From NCBI RefSeq assembly GCF_001422735.1, contig NZ_LMLZ01000001.1:245233-309232 (forward strand): a stretch of DNA of 64,000 nucleotides. Reading direction: 5' to 3'. Source of the DNA: Acidovorax sp. Leaf78 (GTDB taxonomy: Bacteria; Pseudomonadota; Gammaproteobacteria; Burkholderiales; Burkholderiaceae_C). The notes under the pieces are model-generated. The model was not told the DNA's origin, did no database searches, and was given only the letters and a program-made list of their open reading frames with translations. Shown piece after piece: positions 27,220 to 36,301 of this stretch. Positions within the stretch are counted from its first letter, which is position 1; every line of letters starts with the position of its first letter. Position numbers and translations under genes: made by a program.

Positions 27220-28452
27220 CTAGCCCAGAAGCTCTGCCGCATGCTGGCGCAATGCGGCCAGCAGGTCTTCCACGTCCGCCTCGGTGTGCGCGGCAGACAG
27301 TGCGATGCGCAGCCGTGCCGTACCCGCCGGCACCGTGGGTGGCCGAATGGCCGGCACCCACAGGCCCTGCGCGCGCAGGCTTTCCATGGCGGCCAGTGCG
27401 GCCTCGTTGCTGCCCACCACCAGTGCCTGCACAGGCGTGTGCGACGGCAGCAGGTGCCAGGCCAGCGGTGGCGGCAGCGCCGCCAGGCCACCGCGCAACT
27501 GGGCGATGCGGGCCTGCAGGTGCGCGCGGCGGTCGTCGGCCGCGGCGATCAGCACCAGGCTTTCGCGCAGCGCGCTGGCCAGCAGCGCCGGGGCCGCGGT
27601 GGCAAAGATGTAGGTGCGCGTTTTCTGCAGCAGCCATTCAATCAGCGCTGCATCGCCCGCCACGAAGGCGCCGGCCACGCCCGCGGCCTTGCCCAGCGTG
27701 GCCATGTAGAGCACGCGGCGCGCGGCATTCGCACCCGTCAAGCCCGCCTGCGCCAGGCTGCCGCGCCCCTGGGGCCCCAGCACGCCGAAGCCGTGCGCGT
27801 CGTCCAGCAGCAGCAAGGCGTCGTAGCGCTCGCACAGCGCCAGCAGGGCAGGGATGTCGATCAGGTCGCCGTCCATGCTGAACACCGCATCGCTGATCAC
27901 CAGCTTGCGCCGGGCGGGGCTGGCGGCCAGGGCGGCCTCCAGCGCGGGCAGGTCGGCGTGCGGGTAGCGGTGGATGGTGGCGCGCGACAGGCGGGCGCCG
28001 TCGATCAGGCAGGCGTGGTTGAGCGCATCGGAGAACACCGCATCGCCATCGCCCACCAGCGCCGGGATGATGCCCGCGTTGGTGGCGTAGCCCGCGTAGA
28101 AGTACAGCGCACGGGGCAGTTGCACGAAGGCGGCCAGATCGTGCTCCAGCGCGGCGTTGGCGGCGCTGTGGCCGCTGACCAGGGGCGAGCCGCCCGAGCC
28201 CACGCCGAAGGTGTGCGTGGCCTCGCGCGCGGCCTGCGCCAGCGCGGGATGGCTGGCCAGGCCCAGGTAGTCGTTGCTGCAGAACGCCAGCATGGGCTGG
28301 CCGTCCACCAGCAGGCGTGCGCCGCCTGCCGGCTCCACCACGCGGCGGCGGCGCAGCAGGTGGGCGCGCTCGATGTCGGCCAGGCGGCCCGGGATCTCAT
28401 CGAGCCACGATGTTGCGGTCGAGCCCGCAGCGGACGTGCCGGTCACAGCCAT
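27220..28452 (-). CDS. bioF: 8-amino-7-oxononanoate synthase
   Basis: PLP enzyme condensing pimeloyl-ACP or pimeloyl-CoA with L-alanine, the first committed step of biotin ring assembly. 410 residues. Motifs include [22 protein letters not shown], the PLP-contact [10 protein letters not shown] and the Schiff-base lysine in [14 protein letters not shown]. The ATG at 28452 overlaps the end of bioD by 10 bases, which fits translational coupling in a bioA-bioD-bioF unit. The much longer open frame upstream is a shadow of bioD and bioA. bioB and bioC are not in the window. Confidence 0.95.
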   Translation of the reverse strand: MAVTGTSAAGSTATSWLDEIPGRLADIERAHLLRRRRVVEPAGGARLLVDGQPMLAFCSNDYLGLASHPALAQAAREATHTFGVGSGGSPLVSGHSAANAALEHDLAAFVQLPRALYFYAGYATNAGIIPALVGDGDAVFSDALNHACLIDGARLSRATIHRYPHADLPALEAALAASPARRKLVISDAVFSMDGDLIDIPALLALCERYDALLLLDDAHGFGVLGPQGRGSLAQAGLTGANAARRVLYMATLGKAAGVAGAFVAGDAALIEWLLQKTRTYIFATAAPALLASALRESLVLIAAADDRRAHLQARIAQLRGGLAALPPPLAWHLLPSHTPVQALVVGSNEAALAAMESLRAQGLWVPAIRPPTVPAGTARLRIALSAAHTEADVEDLLAALRQHAAELLG

Positions 28453-29114
28453 GCCGGCGGCAACTCCAGTTGCATGCTGCGTGCCTCGGGCAGGTCCTGG
28501 TAGGGCACCTCGGCCAGCAGCGGGGCGCCCAGGCGGGCGCGCAGGAAGGCGATGTTGTCGCCAGCCGCTTCCATCCCGGGGTCCATGCGGTTGGCCACCC
28601 AGCCGATGAGCGTGAGGCCGCGGGCGCGGATGGCCTCGGCCGTCAGCAGCGCGTGGTTCAGGCAGCCCAGGCGCAGGCCCACCACCAGCACCACAGGCAG
28701 TGCCAGGGCCTGGGCCAGGTCGGCGCCGGTGAGCGTGTCGGACAGCGGCACCAGAAAGCCGCCTGCGCCTTCCACCACCACGGCGTCCGCCTGCGCCGCC
28801 AGCGCCTGGTAGCTGCGCACGATGGCCGCGATGTCGATCTCCACGCCGGCCCGCGCCGCCGCGATGTGGGGCGAGAGCGGGTCGGGCAGCAGCACGGGGT
28901 TGTCCAGCTCGGGCGCCACGGCCAGGGTGGAGGCCGAGCGCAGTGCGATGGCATCCTCGCTGGCCCAGTCCTCGCCCCAGGGCACCAGGCCCGCGGCCAC
29001 GGGCTTCATGCCCACCACGTGGCGGTGGTGCGGCGCCAGCGCGTGCAGCAGGCCGGCGGACACCAGCGTCTTGCCGACGCCGGTGTCGGTGCCGGTCACA
29101 AAACATCCAATCAT
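28443..29114 (-). CDS. bioD: Dethiobiotin synthetase
   Basis: ATP-dependent carboxylation of 7,8-diaminononanoate to dethiobiotin. 223 residues. The P-loop is at the N terminus ([15 protein letters not shown]), with KPVAAG, the [10 protein letters not shown] switch motif and [10 protein letters not shown] following. The start codon directly abuts the bioA stop, and the gene overlaps bioF by 10 bases, so all three are one transcription unit. Confidence 0.95.
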   Translation of the reverse strand: MIGCFVTGTDTGVGKTLVSAGLLHALAPHHRHVVGMKPVAAGLVPWGEDWASEDAIALRSASTLAVAPELDNPVLLPDPLSPHIAAARAGVEIDIAAIVRSYQALAAQADAVVVEGAGGFLVPLSDTLTGADLAQALALPVVLVVGLRLGCLNHALLTAEAIRARGLTLIGWVANRMDPGMEAAGDNIAFLRARLGAPLLAEVPYQDLPEARSMQLELPPAWL

Positions 29115-30452
29115 TTAAATTTCCTCTTGCAGGGTGGCGTCGAGCGCGTCGAGCGCGCCGCGGGCCAGGCATTGCACGGCCTCGTCGTCGAGCAGATAGG
29201 GCGGCATGGCGTACAGGGTCTTGCCGATGGGACGCAGCACCAGCCCGCGCGCCATGGCGTGCTGGTGGTAGCGGCGGGCAAAGTCGGGCAGCGAAGTGTC
29301 CACGTCCCACGCCCAGATCATCCCCTGGCGCCGCGCATGGTGCACGCGTGGGTGGTGGGTGATGGGTGCGCATGCCGCGTCAAGGCGTTGCGCCAGCGCG
29401 GCGTTGGCTTTCAGTGCGTCGAGCTGGCCGAACAGTTCCAGCGTGGCCAGCGCCGCGCGGCAGGCCAGCGGGTTGCCGGTGTACGAGTGCGAATGCAAAA
29501 AGCCGCGCGCCACGTCGTCGTCGTAGAACGCGGCGTACACCGCATCGGTGGTCAGCACGGCCGACAGCGGCAGCGTGCCGCCGGTGAGGCCCTTGGACAG
29601 GCAGATGAAGTCCGGCCGGATGCCCGCCTGCTGGTGCGCGAACATCGTGCCCGTGCGGCCAAAGCCCACGGCGATTTCGTCCACCACCAGGTGCACCTCA
29701 TAGCGGTCGCACAGCTCGCGCGCCCGGCGCAGGTAGTCGGGGCTGTGCATCGCCATGCCGGCGGCGCACTGCACCAGCGGCTCGACGATGAAGGCCGCGG
29801 TGGTTGCGTGGTGTTCTGCCAGCCAGCCTTCCAGGCCCGCCGCGGCGCGCCGCGCCACATCGTCAGCGCTCTCGCCCGGCGCGGCACCGCGTGCATCGGG
29901 GCTGGGCACGGTGTCGGCCAGGCGCACCAGCGGCGCGTACGCCTCGCGGAAGATCGCGATGTCCGTCACGGCCAGCGCGCCCACCGTCTCGCCGTGGTAG
30001 CCGCCGGCCAGGCCCACGAAGCGGCTCTTGGCGGGCCGGCCCCGGTTGCGCCAGCAGTGCGCGCTCATCTTCAGTGCGATCTCGGTGGCCGCCGCGCCGT
30101 CGCTGCCGTAGAACGCGTGGCCCAGGCCGGTGAGTGCAGCCAGGCGCTCGGAGAGCTCCACCACCGGCGCGTGCGTGAAGCCCGCGAGCATCACGTGGTC
30201 GAGCCGGCCCAGTTGGTCCACCAGCGCAGCCTGGATGTGCGGGTGGCTGTGGCCGAACAGGTTGACCCACCAGGAGCTGATGCCGTCCAGGTAGCGCTTG
30301 CCGTCGGTGCCGTACAGCCAGGGGCCCTGCGCGCGGGCGATGGCCACGGGCGGCTGGGCCTCGTGCCGCTTCATCTGCGTGCAGGGATGCCAGACGCTGG
30401 CCAGGCTGCGCGCGGCCAGGGTGTCGGGTGGAGGTTGTGGGGTCGCACTCAT
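29115..30452 (-). CDS. bioA: Adenosylmethionine-8-amino-7-oxononanoate aminotransferase
   Basis: PLP class-III aminotransferase that uses S-adenosylmethionine as amino donor to make 7,8-diaminononanoate. 445 residues. [11 protein letters not shown] near the N terminus, [31 protein letters not shown], the [11 protein letters not shown] aspartate and the Schiff-base lysine in [14 protein letters not shown] are all typical of BioA. First gene of the bioA-D-F operon. The 120 bases upstream, before panD, contain a 60-bp palindromic repeat. Confidence 0.95.
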   Translation of the reverse strand: MSATPQPPPDTLAARSLASVWHPCTQMKRHEAQPPVAIARAQGPWLYGTDGKRYLDGISSWWVNLFGHSHPHIQAALVDQLGRLDHVMLAGFTHAPVVELSERLAALTGLGHAFYGSDGAAATEIALKMSAHCWRNRGRPAKSRFVGLAGGYHGETVGALAVTDIAIFREAYAPLVRLADTVPSPDARGAAPGESADDVARRAAAGLEGWLAEHHATTAAFIVEPLVQCAAGMAMHSPDYLRRARELCDRYEVHLVVDEIAVGFGRTGTMFAHQQAGIRPDFICLSKGLTGGTLPLSAVLTTDAVYAAFYDDDVARGFLHSHSYTGNPLACRAALATLELFGQLDALKANAALAQRLDAACAPITHHPRVHHARRQGMIWAWDVDTSLPDFARRYHQHAMARGLVLRPIGKTLYAMPPYLLDDEAVQCLARGALDALDATLQEEI

Positions 30453-30483
30453 GCGGATTTGCGCCGGTTCATTGCATTCACAG

Positions 30484-30543
30484 CCGTTCGGGCTGAGCTT
30501 GTCGAAGCCTCGCGCGGCGCTTGGACAGGCTCAGCGTGAACGG
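30484..30543. repeat. 60-bp palindromic repeat between panD and bioA
   Basis: Begins CCGTTCGGGCTGAGC and ends GGCTCAGCGTGAACGG, so the ends pair with each other, with an inner TTGTCGAAGCC. Same family as the two copies at 43762 and 43868. REP-like intergenic element. Confidence 0.85.
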
Positions 30544-30572
30544 GGTCGGGTAAGTTTGCAGACAAAGTGAAA

Positions 30573-30953
30573 TCACAGCGCCTGGGTGGGCACCGCGTGG
30601 CGCAGTTCCGTCTGGCGGTTGTTCTCGTCCACGAATACCAGCTGTGGCTGGTGCGTGGCGACTTGGTCTTCATGCACCTGGGCGAAGGCCGCGATGATGA
30701 TCAGGTCGCCCACCGACGCGCGGCGTGCGGCCGAGCCGTTGACCGAAATCATTCCGCTGCCGCGCTGGCCCTTGATGGCATAGGTGATGAAGCGTTCGCC
30801 GTTGTTGATGTTCCAGAGGTGCACCTGCTCGTTCTCGGCGATGTCGGCCGCATCGAGCAGGTCTTCGTCGATGGCGCAGGAGCCCTCGTAGTGCAGCTCG
30901 CACTGGGTCACGGCCACGCGGTGGATCTTGGATTTGAGCAGGGTGCGGAACAT
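30573..30953 (-). CDS. panD: Aspartate 1-decarboxylase
   Basis: Makes beta-alanine from aspartate for pantothenate. 126 residues, expressed as a proenzyme that self-cleaves at Gly-Ser to form a pyruvoyl cofactor; the cleavage site is in [19 protein letters not shown] and [15 protein letters not shown] are also typical. It lies between the queD gene and the bio operon on the minus strand and is separated from panB and panC. Confidence 0.96.
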   Translation of the reverse strand: MFRTLLKSKIHRVAVTQCELHYEGSCAIDEDLLDAADIAENEQVHLWNINNGERFITYAIKGQRGSGMISVNGSAARRASVGDLIIIAAFAQVHEDQVATHQPQLVFVDENNRQTELRHAVPTQAL

Positions 30954-31004
30954 CGGGCGTCCTGGGTTGGCGTCTGAAAACTGTGGCGGTGCGGGCAGTC
31001 TGCG

Positions 31005-31379
31005 TCAGGCCACGGGCAGGTCCAGCGTGCAGCTGTCGCCCAGCGCGTCGCGCCAGACGCGCACCCGGCTCACGCGTGGCTGCAGGTCGGCGGGCAGGGC
31101 CGCTGCGATGAACACGCACAGGTTCTCCAGCGTGGGGGTGCCCAGGCCGGGCACGTCGTCCAGCTGGTGGTGGTCCAGCTGCTCGCGCACCACGGCCAGG
31201 CCCTGGCGCAGCAGGCCCAGGTCCAGCACCATGCCGGTGGCGGGATCGCGCGGGCCGCTCAGCGAAACCTCGGCATGGTAGGTGTGGCCGTGCACGCGGC
31301 GGCTGCCTTCGGCCTCGATCTCGCGGCGCAGGGTGTGGGCGGCGTCGAAGAAGAAGCGCTGGGAAATGGTGAACAACAT
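31005..31379 (-). CDS. queD: 6-pyruvoyl-tetrahydropterin synthase / QueD-family protein with altered active site
   Basis: 124-residue T-fold protein next to queE. Zinc histidines H15 (FDAAHTL), H30 and H32 (HGHTY) and the LDHH motif at 68-71 are present, as is TPTLEN. However, the cysteine of the canonical CxxxHGH motif is serine (S26 in GSRRVHGH), and the C-terminal ET pair that anchors the pterin in QueD is replaced near W109-R110-D111. C88 and C117 (GDSC) are the only cysteines. By context it should act in 7-carboxy-7-deazaguanine (queuosine) synthesis, but it may be a divergent subtype. Confidence 0.75.
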   Translation of the reverse strand: MLFTISQRFFFDAAHTLRREIEAEGSRRVHGHTYHAEVSLSGPRDPATGMVLDLGLLRQGLAVVREQLDHHQLDDVPGLGTPTLENLCVFIAAALPADLQPRVSRVRVWRDALGDSCTLDLPVA

Positions 31380-31401
31380 AGGACTGACGGAGAGATTCGG
31401 T

Positions 31402-32037
31402 TCACCGGATGCCGGTGAGCTTGTGGGTCTGCAGGCTCAGGCGCCATGCGGGGTGGGCCATGCAGGCGTCGATGCAGGCGGCAGTGTTCTGGCGCTGCAG
31501 CAGGCCATCCATGGGCTGCAAGAAGCGATGGCTGAACTGGGTGTCACGCTCCAGCGCCTGCAGGTCGAACCCGGGCTGGGGCCACACGAGTTTCAGCTCC
31601 TGCCCGCTGCGCTGCACGAACGGCGCGCCCGCCTTGGGGCTGATGCACAGCCAGTCGATGCCGTCCGGCGCCTTCACCGTGCCGTTGCTCTCCACGGCAA
31701 TGCGGAACTGCTGCGCATGCAGCGCGTCGATGAGGGCGGCGTCCACCTGCAGCAGGGGCTCGCCGCCGGTCAGCACCACCAGGCGGTGGCCCGCGCCCGC
31801 AGGCCACTGCGCGGCGATGGTCTCGGCCAGCCGCTCGGCGGTGTCGAACTTGCCGCCCAGCGTGCCGTCGGTGCCCACGAAGTCGGTGTCGCAGAACTGG
31901 CAGACGGCCTGCGCGCGGTCCTGCTCGCGGCCGGTCCAGAGGTTGCAGCCCGCAAAGCGGCAGAACACGGCGGGCGTGCCCGCCTGGCCGCCTTCGCCCT
32001 GCAGGGTGTAGAAGATTTCCTTGACGCTGTAGGTCAT
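31402..32037 (-). CDS. queE: 7-carboxy-7-deazaguanine synthase
   Basis: Radical-SAM enzyme that rearranges 6-carboxy-tetrahydropterin to 7-carboxy-7-deazaguanine, a queuosine precursor. 211 residues. The N terminus reads VKEIFYTLQGEG. The cluster cysteines are spread as CRFAGCNLW followed by VCQFCDTD, an expanded CX14CX2C spacing seen in proteobacterial QueE. TGGEPLLQ is the SAM-binding motif. The start at 32037 overlaps the nadB stop by 4 bases, indicating coupling. queD follows 22 bases downstream. Confidence 0.92.
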   Translation of the reverse strand: MTYSVKEIFYTLQGEGGQAGTPAVFCRFAGCNLWTGREQDRAQAVCQFCDTDFVGTDGTLGGKFDTAERLAETIAAQWPAGAGHRLVVLTGGEPLLQVDAALIDALHAQQFRIAVESNGTVKAPDGIDWLCISPKAGAPFVQRSGQELKLVWPQPGFDLQALERDTQFSHRFLQPMDGLLQRQNTAACIDACMAHPAWRLSLQTHKLTGIR

Positions 32038-33644
32038 GGCCGCAGGCTCGGTTTTTCGGCGGTGCGTTTGACCACGGGGGGAACGAGAATGGTGGGCGCA
32101 GCGGGAGCGGCCAGCTCGGGGTAGTCGCGGCTGAAGTGCAGGCCCCGGCTTTCGCGGCGCATCTGCGCGCTCTGCACGATGAGGTCGGCCACCTGCACCA
32201 AATTGCGCAGCTCCAGCAGGTCGCGCGTGACGTGGAAGTTCGCGTAGAACTCGTTGATCTCGCCCTGCAGCGTGGCGATGCGGTGCGCGGCGCGCTCCAG
32301 GCGCTTGTTGGTGCGCACGATGCCCACGTAGTCCCACATGAAGCGGCGCAGCTCGTCCCAGTTGTGCGAGATGACCACGCACTCGTCGGCGTCGGTCACG
32401 CGGCTGTCGTCCCAGGCGGGCAGGGCGGGCAGGTCTGCCGCGGGCGCTGCGGCAATGGCCTGGGCAGCGGCGCGCGCGAACACCATGCATTCGAGCAGCG
32501 AGTTGCTGGCCAGCCGGTTGGCGCCGTGCAGGCCGGTGCAGGCCACCTCGCCCACCGCAAAGAGGCCCGGCAGGTCGGTGCGGCCCGCCAGGTCGGTCAG
32601 CACGCCGCCGCAGGTGAAGTGCGCGGTGGGCACCACGGGGATGGGCTCCTTCGTGATGTCGATGCCCAGCGCCGCGCAGTGCGCGAGGATGTTCGGGAAG
32701 TGCTCCTGCAAAAACGCCGGGCTCTGGTGCGAGATATCGAGGTGCACGCAGTCCAGGCCATGCTTCTTCATCTCGAAGTCGATGGCGCGGGCCACCACGT
32801 CGCGCGGGGCCAGCTCGGCGCGCGGGTCATGGTCCAGCATGAAACGGGTGCCATCGGGGAGTTTGAGCTGTCCGCCCTCGCCGCGCACGGCCTCGCTGAT
32901 GAGGAAGGATTTTTCGTGCGGGTGGTACAGCCCCGTGGGGTGGAACTGGATGAACTCCATGTTGGCCACGCGGCAGCCCGCGCGCCACGCGGCCGCAATG
33001 CCGTCGCCGGTGGCGGTGTCGGGGTTGGTGGTGTACAGGTACACCTTGCCCGCGCCGCCCGTGGCCAAAATGGTCTGCGGCGCGCGGAAGGTCACCACAG
33101 AGTCGGTGGCGTCGTCCAGCGCATACAGGCCCAGGCACCGGTGGCCGGGCAAGCCCAGCTTGTGCGTGGTGATCAGGTCCACCAGCGTGTGGTGCTCGAA
33201 CACGGTGATGCCGGACGTGGCGCGCACCACGTCCATCAGCGTGCGCTGCACGGCCGCGCCGGTGGCGTCGGTCACGTGGGCGATGCGCCGGGCGCTGTGG
33301 CCGCCTTCGCGGGTCAGGTGCAGCTGGTCGCCTTCGAGCGTGAAGGGCACGCCCAGCTCGCGCAGCCAGGCGATCGATGCGGGCGCGTTCTCCACCACGA
33401 AGCGCGTGGTGGCCAGGTCGCACAGGCCAGCGCCTGCGACCAGCGTGTCCTCGATGTGCGCCGCAAAGCTGTCGTCATCGGCCAGCACGGCGGCAATGCC
33501 GCCCTGCGCCCAGCCGCTGGAGCCATCCTGCAGCGCGCGCTTGGTGATCACCGCCACGCGGTGCGTAGGCGCCAGGTGCAGCGCGGCAGAAAGGCCGGCC
33601 AGGCCGCTGCCTACGATGAGGACGTCGAAGTCGTGGGATGCCAT
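32034..33644 (-). CDS. nadB: L-aspartate oxidase
   Basis: FAD enzyme oxidising aspartate to iminoaspartate, the substrate of NadA. 536 residues. The FAD motif DVLIVGSGLAGLSAALHLA is at the N terminus. SGWAQGGIAAVLADDDSF, EFIQFHPTGLY, the active-site HFTCGGVLTD block and GLHGANRLASNSLLE are characteristic. It overlaps queE by 4 bases, so NAD and queuosine genes share a transcript. Upstream lies the stop-proximal element after scpA. Confidence 0.96.
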   Translation of the reverse strand: MASHDFDVLIVGSGLAGLSAALHLAPTHRVAVITKRALQDGSSGWAQGGIAAVLADDDSFAAHIEDTLVAGAGLCDLATTRFVVENAPASIAWLRELGVPFTLEGDQLHLTREGGHSARRIAHVTDATGAAVQRTLMDVVRATSGITVFEHHTLVDLITTHKLGLPGHRCLGLYALDDATDSVVTFRAPQTILATGGAGKVYLYTTNPDTATGDGIAAAWRAGCRVANMEFIQFHPTGLYHPHEKSFLISEAVRGEGGQLKLPDGTRFMLDHDPRAELAPRDVVARAIDFEMKKHGLDCVHLDISHQSPAFLQEHFPNILAHCAALGIDITKEPIPVVPTAHFTCGGVLTDLAGRTDLPGLFAVGEVACTGLHGANRLASNSLLECMVFARAAAQAIAAAPAADLPALPAWDDSRVTDADECVVISHNWDELRRFMWDYVGIVRTNKRLERAAHRIATLQGEINEFYANFHVTRDLLELRNLVQVADLIVQSAQMRRESRGLHFSRDYPELAAPAAPTILVPPVVKRTAEKPSLRP

Positions 33645-33684
33645 ATGGGGTCCGTAGTTGCCGTTGGAACCGGCGCTGCTTCAG

Positions 33685-33781
33685 GCCAGTGCCACCGTGG
33701 AACTGGCTTCGCCAGGCCGCCGGTGGCGTCCCCCTCCCGCGCAGCGAGAAAGGGGGAAGCGGCGCAGCCGCTCAGGGGGTG
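33685..33781 (-). repeat. Stop-proximal 95-bp element after scpA
   Basis: Clear copy of an element shared with 49361-49452. On the minus strand it reads CCCCCTGAGCGG, CTGCGCCGCTTCCCCC, a variable centre, GGGGGACGC, then TGGCGAAGCCAGTTCCACGG and TGGCACTGGC. It starts immediately after the scpA stop codon. The CCCCC/GGGGG arms and the GCCACCG/CGGTGGC parts can pair. Confidence 0.8.
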
Positions 33782-34624
33782 TCATGCCGGTACATAGGCC
33801 AGGCGCACGTAAATGGGCGCGAAGGCTTCGGCCTGCGTGATCTCGATCAGCGTCTCCTTGGCCAGCTCCAGCAGCGCGATGAAGGTCACGACCAGCACGG
33901 TGCTGCCGTTCTCGGGCTCGAAGAGTTCTTCGAACTCGACGAACCGGCGGCCCTGCAGGGTCTTGAGCACCATGCTCATGTACTCGCGCACCGACAGCTC
34001 CTCGCGCGTGATCTTGTGGTGCTGCACGAGCTTGGCGCGCTTCAAGATGTCGCGCCACGCGTCCTGCAGCTCCACCACGTGCACGTCCGGAAAGCGCGGC
34101 TGCAGGCTTTGTTCGATGTAGACCTGCGCCTTCAGGAAGTCGCGGCCGTACTGCGGCAGCTGCCCCAGGCGGGCGGCGGCCATCTTCATCTGCTCGTACT
34201 CGAGCAGGCGGCGCACCAGCTCGGCGCGCGGGTCTTCGGGTTCTTCGCCTTCGGCCTGCTTCTTGGGCGGCAGCAGCATGCGCGACTTGATCTCGATCAG
34301 CATCGCCGCCATCAGCAGGTATTCGGCCGCCAGCTCCAGGTTGCGGCTGCGGATCTCGTCCACATACACCAGGTACTGCTTGGTCACCCCCACCATGGGG
34401 ATGTCGAGGATGTTGAAGTTCTGCTTGCGGATCAGGTACAGCAGCAGATCGAGCGGGCCTTCGAAAGCTTCGAGAAACACCTCCAGCGCATCGGGCGGGA
34501 TGTACAGGTCGGTCGGCATCGCGAACAGCGGCTCGCCGTACAGGCGTGCCAGTGCGACCTGATCGACCACGTCGGGCATGGTGCCCGCGTTACCGCCGGC
34601 ATCGGCTTGGCGCGATGGGATCAT
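33782..34624 (-). CDS. scpA: Segregation and condensation protein A
   Basis: Kleisin subunit of the SMC-ScpAB condensin that compacts and segregates chromosomes. 280 residues. FEGPLDLLLYLIRKQNFNIL and DIPMVGVTKQYLVY are the ScpA N-terminal signatures, followed by AAEYLLMAAMLIEIKSRMLL and a C-terminal winged-helix region. The start at 34624 lies right beside a double-hairpin repeat and has no evident Shine-Dalgarno site. It follows a DUF3460 gene, a recurrent Burkholderiales pairing. scpB is not in the window. Confidence 0.94.
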   Translation of the reverse strand: MIPSRQADAGGNAGTMPDVVDQVALARLYGEPLFAMPTDLYIPPDALEVFLEAFEGPLDLLLYLIRKQNFNILDIPMVGVTKQYLVYVDEIRSRNLELAAEYLLMAAMLIEIKSRMLLPPKKQAEGEEPEDPRAELVRRLLEYEQMKMAAARLGQLPQYGRDFLKAQVYIEQSLQPRFPDVHVVELQDAWRDILKRAKLVQHHKITREELSVREYMSMVLKTLQGRRFVEFEELFEPENGSTVLVVTFIALLELAKETLIEITQAEAFAPIYVRLAYVPA

Positions 34625-34628
34625 CAGG

Positions 34629-34685
34629 TGCTACTAAAAATATAGCTGCTAGCGCTTATCTGGCAAGCGGTAGCAGCGATTTTTA
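34629..34685. repeat. Double-hairpin repeat between DUF3460 and scpA
   Basis: TGCTACTAAAAATATAGCTG, CTAGCGCTTATCTGGCAAGCG, GTAGCAGCGATTTTTA. It is one of the best matches to the family pattern and starts 4 bases from the scpA initiation codon. Confidence 0.88.
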
Positions 34686-34710
34686 TGCCTAAACGGAACA
34701 CCAATGCGGG

Positions 34711-34917
34711 TCAGTCCGCGTTGGTCTGGTACACGTAAGGCCTCTGGGCGACCTCGCCATCGCGGTATTCGACCCAGATCTTGCGGTCGACCTGCTTGTC
34801 CCACAGCAGGGCGCGGCCGGCCTGCTGCTGCGCATCCAGCGCGGGCTGGCTGGTCTTGAGCTGGTTGATGAACTGGGTGGCGTCGGACTGGTAGTCGGGG
34901 CGGCGGAAAATGGACAT
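34711..34917 (-). CDS. DUF3460 family protein
   Basis: 68 residues starting MSIFRRPDYQSDATQFINQL and rich in Gln and charged residues, with KQVDRKIWVEYRDGEVAQRP near the end. This is the conserved small DUF3460 protein commonly found just upstream of scpA in Burkholderiales. It is predicted to be cytoplasmic, and no function is known to me. It is divergent from the BamE-like gene. Confidence 0.85.
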   Translation of the reverse strand: MSIFRRPDYQSDATQFINQLKTSQPALDAQQQAGRALLWDKQVDRKIWVEYRDGEVAQRPYVYQTNAD

Positions 34918-34959
34918 GACTGTTAACCTCTTTGGCGTGGATTTTACCGGGACCGACTT

Positions 34960-35472
34960 ATGCCTCTGATATATCGCGCTGCCGCGCTGGCTGCCGCCGC
35001 TTTTTCGTTGCTGGCGCTCACTGCCTGCGACCCGCAGCGCATCAGTGAATTGAAGGAGGGCGTCTCCACCGAAGCCGACGTGCGCGACCGCTTCGGCGCC
35101 CCCGACAACGTGTGGGACGAGCCCGGCGGCGCCCGCACCTTCGAGTACAACCGCCAGCCCGCGGGCCAGGTCAACTACATGATCACCCTGGGCGCCGATG
35201 GCCGCATGACAGCCCTGCGCCAGGTGCTCACGCCCGAGAACTTCGCCCGCGTGCAGCCCGGCCAGCGCATGGACGAAGTCCGCCGCCTGCTGGGCAAGCC
35301 CGCCAAGGTCACGCCCTATACGCTGAAGAACGAGACCCACGTGGACTGGCGCTACCTGGAAGGCTCCAACCAGGCCAAGGTGTTCACCGTGGTGCACGGG
35401 CCCGACCACGTCGTACTGCGTACGCAAACGGGTCCCGACCTGGACTCCCCCGAGTTCAAGGGCGGCGAGTGA
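34960..35472 (+). CDS. BamE-like outer-membrane lipoprotein
   Basis: 170 residues with a lipoprotein signal (LLALTACDPQ, lipidated cysteine at about 23) and a SmpA/OmlA (BamE)-like domain: ISELKEGVSTEADVRDRFGA and PGQRMDEVRRLLGKPAKVTP look like two copies of the short BamE repeat. BamE helps fold outer-membrane beta barrels. Whether this is the Bam subunit or a paralogue cannot be told here, because two such motifs are present. Confidence 0.78.
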   Translation: MPLIYRAAALAAAAFSLLALTACDPQRISELKEGVSTEADVRDRFGAPDNVWDEPGGARTFEYNRQPAGQVNYMITLGADGRMTALRQVLTPENFARVQPGQRMDEVRRLLGKPAKVTPYTLKNETHVDWRYLEGSNQAKVFTVVHGPDHVVLRTQTGPDLDSPEFKGGE

Positions 35473-35581
35473 GCAGCACGTCTGTCATGGCGAGGCCGCC
35501 GCTGGCATGGATGATGCTGGCTCGGTGCTGGTGCAGTCGCCAGGCTGCTGCGGCCACCGCCCACCCCCTTGAAACCCCGCC

Positions 35582-36283
35582 ATGAACGACGCTCCCCCGC
35601 AACCCCACACCCCGCCTGACGGCGCAGCGCCCCACGTGCGGCAGCCACAACCGCAACCGCAACCACAGCCTCAGAACCAGCCGCTGCCATCGCTGCGCCA
35701 CGGCGCTTTCGAAGACGCCCAGGCCCTGTTCGCCGGCACGCTCTTCGTGGCCATGGCGCTCATGCTCTTCAACCAGGCGGGGCTGCTGGTGGGCGGCACC
35801 GCGGGGGCAGCCTTCTTGCTGCATTACGTCACCGGCATCTCGTTCGGCAAACTGTTCTTTGTGGTCAACCTGCCGTTCTACTGGTTTGCCTGGACCCGCA
35901 TGGGCCGCGAGTTCACCATCAAGACCTTTGTCTGTGTGGCCCTGCTGTCGCTGCTGACCGAGCTGTTCCCGCATGTGATGCACGTGGACTACCTGAACCC
36001 GCTGTTCGCCTCGCTGCTGGGCGGGCTGCTGCTGGGCACGGGCTGCCTGTTCCTGGCGCGCCACCGCTCCAGCCTGGGCGGCGCCACCGTGGTGTCGCTG
36101 TACCTGCAAAGCCGCTACGGCATGCGCGCCGGCAAGGTGCAGATGATGATCGACGGCACGGTGGTGCTGCTAGCGCTGTTTGTGGTGCCACCCGAGCGCG
36201 TCGCGTACTCGGTGCTGGCTGTGCTGGTGATGAGCGGGTTCCTGTGGATCAGCCACCGGCCGGGGCGGTATGTGGGGCATTGA
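35582..36283 (+). CDS. YitT-family membrane protein
   Basis: 233 residues. A proline- and glutamine-rich cytoplasmic N-terminal tail (about 1-40, with repeated PQ pairs) is followed by five or so transmembrane helices, with FAGTLFVAMALMLFNQAGLL, GGTAGAAFLLHYVTG and GCLFLARHRSSLGGATVVSL as the most typical YitT segments. The DUF2179 ligand domain of longer YitT proteins is absent. Transport substrate is unknown. It is convergent with mipA. Confidence 0.85.
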   Translation: MNDAPPQPHTPPDGAAPHVRQPQPQPQPQPQNQPLPSLRHGAFEDAQALFAGTLFVAMALMLFNQAGLLVGGTAGAAFLLHYVTGISFGKLFFVVNLPFYWFAWTRMGREFTIKTFVCVALLSLLTELFPHVMHVDYLNPLFASLLGGLLLGTGCLFLARHRSSLGGATVVSLYLQSRYGMRAGKVQMMIDGTVVLLALFVVPPERVAYSVLAVLVMSGFLWISHRPGRYVGH

Positions 36284-36301
36284 ACGTGAAGGCCGCCGGG
36301 C

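Noticed and set aside
20411-30539. Very long open frames opposite or overlapping known genes (20411-22552 plus, 21561-23672 minus, 28317-30539 plus)
   Set aside because: They are out-of-frame or antisense shadows of panB, nadC, nadA and the bio genes in GC-rich DNA. Their proteins are rich in Arg, Gly, His and Gln with no recognisable domain.
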